Positions 60,901 through 64,000 of a stretch of 64,000 bases of DNA are shown in pieces. The notes below the pieces were generated by a model. That model ran no database searches and had not been told where the DNA came from. It saw only the letters and a program-made list of their open reading frames with translations. Source of the stretch: Lichenostomus cassidix (taxonomy: Eukaryota; Chordata; Aves; Passeriformes; Meliphagidae). Each line of letters begins with the position of its first letter. Position 1 is the stretch's first letter. The stretch lies in the NCBI GenBank assembly GCA_008360975.2, contig CM039198.1, positions 9,134,547-9,198,546 on the forward strand, written 5' to 3'. The translations under genes and the position numbers were made by a program.

Positions 60901-61148
60901 GACTAACTATTCTACATGCAACAAATCTTTCTGATCTGAGAATTTCTAAAAGAAAATGAGTGACTTCTTGACTTCCTGCTCTGAGTGGATTCCTAAACTA
61001 CTTAAGTAGAAACCCATTTATATTCTTGGATACTGCTGATTGTTTTTTTCCCAAAAACTTACCTGGGGGGCCCCACTGGCTTTTCGGAGGCTCATTTGAC
61101 CTGAGTCGAGCTGGTGTACTGGGGACCCAGAGATGTAGTAGCCATTCA
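27863..61148 (-). CDS. GAS7: GAS7, growth arrest-specific 7 (F-BAR protein), 3' eleven coding exons (5' partial)
   Basis: This is a spliced - strand coding region. In transcript order the exons are 61148-61063, 57557-57504, 48611-48522, 45676-45561, 40255-40181, 37039-36961, 33884-33756, 31934-31811, 31348-31269, 28795-28697 and 27976-27863 (TAG). They sum to 1046 bases and all phases match. GAS7 is a cytoplasmic adaptor whose F-BAR domain binds and bends membrane and links to actin; in brain it promotes neurite outgrowth (family knowledge). The window holds the Pro/Ser linker, the pre-F-BAR segment [16 protein letters not shown] and the whole F-BAR helical bundle ([35 protein letters not shown]), ending RPVDMEI. 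These match my recollection of human GAS7 nearly residue for residue. The SH3 and WW exons lie upstream, right of the window. Confidence 0.95.
28130..28216. repeat. Imperfect short tandem repeat, TTAAGTTAAACATG type
   Basis: Four to five diverged copies of a motif like GAGTTAAGTTAAACATG lie side by side in the last GAS7 intron. The two best copies share AGTTAAGTTAAACATGCTGT. Confidence 0.7.
28697..28795 (-). CDS. GAS7: GAS7 exon: C-terminal F-BAR helix
   Basis: 99 bp (33 codons), phase 0 at both ends, encoding [20 protein letters not shown] and [13 protein letters not shown]. The acceptor is TTCATGTCCAG and the donor AGT|GTAAGT. The sequence matches human GAS7 through the whole exon as I recall it. 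Confidence 0.96.
29395..29926 (+). mobile_element. CR1 LINE 3' region (about 530 bp)
   Basis: Full CR1 3' order: GGGCACCACTACATAAAAAA, GACATCAAGCTGTTAAAGAG, TTTGTTCAGCCTGGAGAAGA, GGCCAGGAGCTGGACTCAAT and the terminal CATATTCTATGATTCC. It lies in the 2.5 kb intron before the C-terminal F-BAR exon, antisense to GAS7. Confidence 0.92.
30715..30925 (+). mobile_element. CR1 LINE internal fragment
   Basis: Reads GGTGATCCTCCCCTCTGCTC, GGTGAGATCCCACTTGCAGC and TTGAGTCCAGAGGAAGCCAC, which is the CR1 ORF2 3' part. It lacks the 3' tail and is antisense to GAS7. Confidence 0.8.
31269..31348 (-). CDS. GAS7: GAS7 exon: F-BAR dimer helix
   Basis: 80 bp encoding (G)[20 protein letters not shown] and MVTTTL. 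The acceptor is ACTCTTTCAG and the donor CTG|GTACGT. It matches human [20 protein letters not shown] exactly. It lies 462 bp from the previous exon, the shortest GAS7 intron here. Confidence 0.96.
31811..31934 (-). CDS. GAS7: GAS7 exon: F-BAR coiled coil
   Basis: 124 bp encoding [40 protein letters not shown] and A(G). The acceptor is ATTACTCCAAG and the donor CAG|GTGAGT. It is a highly charged heptad-like helix with the KKARRKS basic cluster of human GAS7. Confidence 0.95.
33756..33884 (-). CDS. GAS7: GAS7 exon: F-BAR central helix
   Basis: 129 bp (43 codons), phase 0 at both ends, encoding [40 protein letters not shown] and VEK. The acceptor is TTTCATTACCAG and the donor AAG|GTGGGG. The Lys/Arg-rich face (KKDMKK, RK) fits the concave membrane-binding surface. 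Confidence 0.95.
33935..34185 (-). mobile_element. CR1 LINE 3' region
   Basis: Reversed CR1 (type with an AATTGTTAAG tail): CACAGAATTGTTAAGCTGGA, AAAGACCTCCAAGATCATCA, then CCAGCTGCCAACTCAG and CTGCCCTGGGCAGGCC. It is in sense with GAS7 and begins 50 bp upstream of the exon at 33756-33884. Confidence 0.85.
35907..36040 (-). mobile_element. CR1 LINE 3' fragment
   Basis: Reversed CR1 tail: CACAGAATCATAAAATCATT, AAAACCTCCAAGACTATCAA, then ACTAAACCATACCCCTGAAG. It resembles the same CR1 type as the element at 33.9 kb. Confidence 0.8.
36961..37039 (-). CDS. GAS7: GAS7 exon: F-BAR helix 2
   Basis: 79 bp encoding [20 protein letters not shown] and LKFSSK. The acceptor is GTTCCTGCAG and the donor AAG|GTAAAT. 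Human GAS7 has [20 protein letters not shown] here, so this core helix is nearly invariant. Confidence 0.95.
37040..40180. other. GAS7 intron
   Basis: 3141 bp. No repeat family is recognised by eye. The ORFs at 38473-39539, on both strands, are overlapping and have no domain support. Confidence 0.45.
40181..40255 (-). CDS. GAS7: GAS7 exon: FCH helix
   Basis: 75 bp encoding (R)[20 protein letters not shown] then AQEE(G). The acceptor is TGTGTAG and the donor GG|GTAAGT. [12 protein letters not shown] is the FCH signature shared by FCH/F-BAR proteins. It enters in phase 2 and leaves in phase 2. Confidence 0.94.
44563..45142 (+). mobile_element. CR1 LINE 3' region with internal triplication
   Basis: Reads GATCTGCTGGAGTGAGTCCA, TTGTTCAGCCTGGAGAAGAA, TGCCCAGAGAAGCTGTGCCT and the tail CCATCCCAAACCATCCTGTG. 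It is about 580 bp long and holds a 36-bp unit repeated three times (44858-44965). It is antisense to GAS7. Confidence 0.92.
44858..44965. repeat. 36-bp unit, three perfect tandem copies inside CR1
   Basis: Copies start at 44858, 44894 and 44930. Each begins GAAACTGTTCCCTGTGAGGG and ends TGCTGAGGCACTGGTG. The unit occurs only once in the other CR1 copies of this window. Confidence 0.95.
45561..45676 (-). CDS. GAS7: GAS7 exon: start of F-BAR (FCH) region
   Basis: 116 bp after acceptor TATTTCTTTCAG, with donor AAG|GTAACT. It encodes [20 protein letters not shown] and [18 protein letters not shown] plus a split arginine. [14 protein letters not shown] is the first amphipathic helix of the F-BAR fold and is basic, as expected for a membrane-facing surface. 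Confidence 0.95.
47735..48199 (+). mobile_element. CR1 LINE 3' region (about 465 bp, well preserved)
   Basis: Reads TGTTCAGCCTTGAGAAGAGA, GAATTCTTCCCTGTGAGGGA, GTGCCCAGAGAAGCTGTGGC, TGTCCCTGCCCATGGCAGGG and the tail AGGATTCTGTGATTCTAT. It lies 320 bp downstream of the donor of the exon at 48522-48611 and antisense to GAS7. Its antisense strand gives a 217-codon ORF that is not a gene. Confidence 0.94.
48522..48611 (-). CDS. GAS7: GAS7 exon: pre-F-BAR segment
   Basis: 90 bp (30 codons), phase 0 at both ends, encoding [20 protein letters not shown] then [10 protein letters not shown]. It is almost identical to human GAS7 ([16 protein letters not shown]). The 5' flank on the - strand is TTTCATTTTAACAG and the donor is TGG|GTAAGT. 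This is the first downstream exon common to both the long and the short isoform. Confidence 0.95.
50044..50140. repeat. Degenerate minisatellite (CACCTCCAACCAGAGCCAG type)
   Basis: Four to five imperfect copies of a motif like AGCACCTCCAACCAGAGCC with variable spacing. It lies within a GAS7 intron. Confidence 0.7.
50593..50702 (+). mobile_element. CR1 LINE 3' tail fragment
   Basis: Reads AACTGGTCTAGTGGGTGATG, TCCCTGCCCATGGCAGAGGG and TTTAAGGTCCCTTCCAACTT. It is the last 110 bp of CR1. Confidence 0.88.
51570..51705 (-). mobile_element. tRNA-Ile-headed SINE with CR1 tail (TguSINE1-like)
   Basis: The right part (51650-51693) reads GGAACCCACGATCTTGGTGT, TATCAGCACCATGCTCCAAC. This is the reverse of the tRNA-Ile(AAT) T-arm to D-arm region (GTTGG.GCATGGTGCTGATAACACC...GGGTTC). 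The left part (51572-51630) is a reversed CR1-like tail: AGAATCACAAAACAATG, GGATCAAGTCCAACACTT. A tRNA-Ile head with a CR1 tail is the structure described for the songbird SINE TguSINE1. The element is degenerate; the name is assigned from memory. Confidence 0.65.
51743..51785 (-). mobile_element. CR1 LINE tail fragment
   Basis: Reversed CR1 end ATCACAGAATCACAGAAACA, TAGAATATCTTGAGTTGGAT. Short, and adjacent to the tRNA-headed SINE. Confidence 0.6.
53291..53340. repeat. 25-bp tandem duplication
   Basis: TTGATGTATTTCTCTTGAGA followed by AGCTA, then the same 25 bases again with one change at the last base. It looks like a recent intronic duplication. Confidence 0.9.
56648..56952 (-). mobile_element. 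CR1 LINE 3' region
   Basis: Reversed CR1: ACACAGAATCTTGGAATGGT, TGGGGTTGGAAGGGACTTAA, CACAGCTTCTCTGGGCACCC and CACTGTCCCTTGTCCTGTCA. It is in sense with GAS7, about 550 bp downstream of the CpG-island exon. Confidence 0.9.
57504..57557 (-). CDS. GAS7: GAS7 exon: QSKE linker (internal form)
   Basis: 54 bp (18 codons) inside a CpG island, encoding [18 protein letters not shown]. The human counterpart carries SPSKKQSKENT. The acceptor is CTTCTCTCCGCAG, short in pyrimidines, and the donor is ACG|GTGAGT. The phase-0 start fits the 61.1 kb exon and the phase-0 end fits INCVTF of the next exon. The same exon can be extended upstream as an alternative first exon. Confidence 0.85.
57504..57641 (-). 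CDS. GAS7: GAS7 alternative first coding exon (short isoform)
   Basis: The 18-codon exon stays open through its own acceptor for 28 more codons, to an ATG at 57641-57639 in the strong Kozak context GCCATGG. The extra residues are [20 protein letters not shown] then DALRFSPQ. A second in-frame ATG lies at codon 12. Spliced to the downstream exons it gives 347 residues: the F-BAR region without SH3 or WW. Mammals have a short GAS7 isoform of similar size. The CpG island position supports a promoter here. The start is inferred; the transcript is not proven by sequence alone. Confidence 0.65.
57721..57783. repeat. Heptamer repeat CTCTCGC, nine perfect copies
   Basis: 63 bases of pure CTCTCGC units within the CpG island. 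It starts 80 bases upstream of the predicted short-isoform ATG, so it lies in the 5' UTR or core promoter. One strand is entirely C/T/G and the complement is purine-rich (GCGAGAG). Confidence 0.95.
58220..58305. repeat. 29-bp minisatellite, three copies
   Basis: Unit of the form ACTCCCACCCCATATCCCCC TGCCCAGGG, starting at 58220, 58249 and 58278, with one to four differences between copies. Confidence 0.9.
59113..59490 (+). mobile_element. CR1 LINE 3' region
   Basis: Reads AAGCTGGAGAGACAAGGACA, GGGCCTGGAGTGATAGAAAA, TTGTTCCCTGTGAGGGTGGG, CAGAAGCTGTGGCTGCCCCT and GAAACCATTCTGTGACCC. It is antisense to GAS7. Confidence 0.92.
61063..61148 (-). CDS. GAS7: GAS7 exon: Ser/Pro linker after the WW domain
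   Basis: 86 bp after acceptor TCTGTTCTTACAG, with donor CAG|GTAAGT. It encodes (V)[18 protein letters not shown] followed by [10 protein letters not shown], matching the human VNGYHASGTPAH and SVRKSTG linker. Its first codon is completed by one base from an upstream exon outside the window. It ends in phase 0, compatible with the 57.5 kb exon. It is used only in isoforms carrying the WW domain. Confidence 0.92.
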
Positions 61149-62218
61149 CTGTAAGAACAGATGGAGAGTTAGTAGGCTTGCTGCTGATAGCAAATGAAAA
61201 ATTGCATACTTTAAAAACTAATCCCATAACTGAATATGCAGATATAGATAACAGTATTTTAAGACTTAGTTTTATTTCTCATTACTCGACTCTGATTTGA
61301 TTGGTAACAAATGAAACATTTTCCTGAGTGGAGTCCATTTTGTCCATGACCGTAATCAGTGAGTGATCTCTCCCTGCCCTTATCCCAACCCATGAGCTTT
61401 TTGTTGTATTTTTCTCCCCCATTCACCTGAGGAAGAGAGTAACAGAGTGGCTTGCTGGGCAGCTGGCATCCATGAAAATTACTGGTCTAAGGGAGTTGAG
61501 TTTTCATGTCAAGAAGGCACTCCTTATAAGATATTTATGCTTCATGCATGGAACTATAAGTTGTTTTTCTTTTATATACTGAGCAAGGAATAATGCTCAA
61601 AGTGGTGTTAAAACAAGATACCCAACAACATTATAAATCCTTTGGTCACAATGAAATGCACAATCTTCATGCAGACTGCCCACTCAGCTCTGCATAAAGA
61701 GGGCCATCAGTTCAAAAATTTCTGTGGAAAACATCCTCTAGCCTGCGTTATTTACAGTCAGCTGGCAGCAATGGCCTTTACATTTAACACTTTTCATTCT
61801 AGAGTAATTTTTGCTTTGCTTTGTCATTCTGCAGTACCCAGAGCTTTTCAGTACAGTTATGCATCTGAGTCTGTTACTTGCTTCTCTGCAACCTCAAGTC
61901 AAGACAGAGATGATGGGTTAACCCCTGTAGCCATCACATGCTAAAACGCTTCACTGTGCATATGCTCTGTGTGGAAGAGCATCAGCCAGCCATGTGCATC
62001 TGCAGCTCTTTGATTTCCCTGCCCTGTCAGAAAGCAGAACTGAGAAAGTGCTTGCTGAGCTACTCTTTGCCTCTGTGCTCCCAGAAGGAGCCAGCCTGGT
62101 TCTTATGTAGACACTTCAGGCACTCAGACAGAAGATGGACTGGCAGGGAAACAGTAATCAAGAAGATGTGGCAGAAGAAAAAGCCCCCCATGTTTGCTCT
62201 GCTACACTCTCATGACCA

Positions 62219-62580
62219 TGCAGCCTGGAGAAGGGTCTGGGGAGACCTCAGAGTCCCTTCCATTGTCTAACAGGGCTACAGGAGAGATGGAAAGAACATT
62301 AGGCAAGAGTCTGGCATGACAGGACAAGGGGTGATGGCTTTAAGCTGCAGAAGGGCAGATTTAGATCAGAGATTAAGAGAAAATCTGTAAGGCTGGTGAG
62401 GCCCTGGCACAGGCTGCCCAGAGAAGCTGTGGCTGCCCCATGCCTGGAAGTGTCCAAGGCCAGGTTGCATGGTGCTTGGAGAAGCCTGGGACAGTGGCAG
62501 GTGTCCCTGCCCTTGGAAGGAGGGTGGAATGAGATGATCTTTAAGGTCCCTTCCAACCTGAGCCATTCTCTGATTCTATA
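62219..62580 (+). mobile_element. CR1 LINE 3' region
   Basis: Reads GCAGCCTGGAGAAGGGTCTG, GATTTAGATCAGAGATTAAG, TGCCCAGAGAAGCTGTGGCT and GATGATCTTTAAGGTCCCTT, with the tail GCCATTCTCTGATTCTATA. It is antisense to GAS7. Confidence 0.92.
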
Positions 62581-63935
62581 TATACATCAAGTCTATATCC
62601 CACTATATCAGAGCACTTTCTTCTGCTTTGCTGAATGGTAGAGAAGCAGATTCACCCAGTGCAGTAGTTAGGCACAGCACCAAACAGTACCTGCAGAACT
62701 CTTCTGTGACACAGGGCTCTTTGGAGTTCCAGGCACACTACTTGGCCGCTCCCAGGTCGTTTCTGTTGAAGGGAAACATCAGTGTAAGCATGATGGAGGC
62801 TTTTGAAACACATACCAAAATTATGACTATTACAAATATACCAATGGGTCTGACCTTCATTGTCCTCTGAACCAGGTTCTTACCCTGTGAGGAAGATGCC
62901 TGAACCTCCCTGCACTTCCTCTCTCCCCTCATCTCTTCCTGATAGAGCTGCCAGCTGGGATGGGTGGAGACAGAGCAGACTGGAAGCTGCATCACTGGTT
63001 TTTCCGGATCACTGCCTGGGAACACTAACCTGACCTGCACTGACAGCCTTTCCAGGTGGAGTTAAGTTCAGCCCAGAGTGGGCACTGCCTGCAGCCCACT
63101 GTAGGCACTGTGATGTGGTCCTCAGCCTGGGACAGCCACCAAGCAGTGGCACTGCCTCTGTCCCTGCTCTCTCCATTAAAGGCAGCTGTGAGTGACTCAC
63201 AAATGTGGTTTCATTGACATATACACAAGCTGTAGCACCTTTTTTCCCCAAAAAAACTATTTCCCTGGAAAACTTCCTTTTTTCCACCCAGGTAATTTCG
63301 CAGCTGGAATATGCAAATGTCTGTCATGCCAGTTGTGACACTCCAAAGACTACTGCTGCTGTCTACCCTCAGTTGCCTCTGTAGTTTAACCATTCTGCTC
63401 ATTTTCTCAGTAAATGGGAAATTGTTTTTGACCACATGCTGAAGACAGAAGATTTCAGTGCAAAATTTTTTTTAAAAGTTGTGAACAGAAAACAGTGGAG
63501 TGAGAGCAGCAACCTCCACAGAAGTCCAGCTAAAAAGCCCAAGGCACCATTCCTTTTGAATGAACATATCAGTTCCAAATCAACTAAACAACACTGATTG
63601 CCAGATGGTATCAAATAAGAAAATAAGCAAGTCACTGTAATTAAATCCAAGGACTACTTTGGCTGCTTCATTTGAAACTGTTGTTTCCCAAATCCCAATC
63701 AACAACTTTCTAATTCTGCCAAAGCCTGCAATCCTGCATCTGTGTCAGTAGTCCAGATGACCATGGGCAAGTGGTGATGGAGCAGGGAAGGCTGAGAGAG
63801 CCCTTGATGATGAACAGTTTAGGGTTGGCAGTGAGCACCTCCCTCAGGGCACAGAAGGCCTCCTATCCTGGGTCAGTGCTTATCTGGGCATCAAACCGGA
63901 TGGTAACATGAGTCAAGAACCACAAAAGGCTTATC

Positions 63936-64000
63936 TTTATATATACAGTCATGCATGTATGTATATACATATATGCATATGCCTGTGTGTATATATGTAT
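63936..64000. repeat. Alternating purine-pyrimidine TA/TG/CA tract
   Basis: 65 bases of mixed TATA, TGTA and CATA units reaching the window edge. It is a degenerate microsatellite. Confidence 0.75.

Larger units (their letters stand above)
57642..61062. other. GAS7 intron upstream of the CpG-island exon
   Basis: It holds the promoter-proximal repeats, GC-rich degenerate repeats (57860-58310) and a CR1 at 59113-59490. The ORFs of up to 242 codons at 57580-58308 are GC-island and repeat artefacts. No exon is seen in 58.4-61.0 kb. Confidence 0.45.
61149..64000. other. GAS7 intron upstream of the linker exon
   Basis: I searched this segment on the - strand for the WW-domain exon (human ...TWERPSSS...) and found none, so it lies beyond the window. 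It contains one CR1 (62219-62580). The ORFs here have no domain content. Confidence 0.5.

Overview
This is a vertebrate nuclear window and almost certainly avian. It carries at least a dozen CR1 LINE fragments, several ending in the typical CR1 3' tail. It also holds one tRNA-Ile-headed, CR1-tailed SINE remnant of the kind described in songbirds, so a passerine is the best guess. Coding sequence is only about 3.5% of the window and is split into short exons with canonical GT-AG sites. No bacterial-type gene, CRISPR array, operon or intact mobile element is present.

Two protein-coding genes can be read exon by exon, and they converge. On the + strand (993-14604) lie the last nine coding exons of GLP2R, the class B receptor for glucagon-like peptide 2, from transmembrane helix 1 to the stop codon (386 residues). 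Its signal peptide and hormone-binding ectodomain lie to the left of the window. On the - strand (61148 down to 27863) lie the last eleven coding exons of GAS7, an F-BAR membrane-bending, actin-linked protein. Its upstream SH3 and WW exons lie to the right of the window. All splice phases join without a break in both genes. The GLP2R-to-GAS7 order and orientation match human 17p13, but I see no recoverin (RCVRN) exons in the 13 kb between the two stop codons, where the human gene sits.

The most informative locus is the CpG-rich block at about 57.26-57.86 kb. One GAS7 exon there can be read two ways: as an internal exon joined in frame to the 61.1 kb exon, or, extended upstream through its own acceptor, as a first exon with a strong Kozak ATG. 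The second reading predicts a 347-residue GAS7 without SH3 and WW domains. A perfect nine-copy heptamer repeat lies just upstream of that ATG.

The rest is intron, UTR and repeat. CR1 fragments occur in both orientations, one with an internal 36-bp triplication. A MIR-like ancient SINE lies just past the GAS7 stop codon, and there are several small tandem repeats. I found no evidence of a new multi-gene system. The leads worth checking are the composite GAS7 promoter/exon, the apparent absence of RCVRN here, and the SINE and repeat structures.
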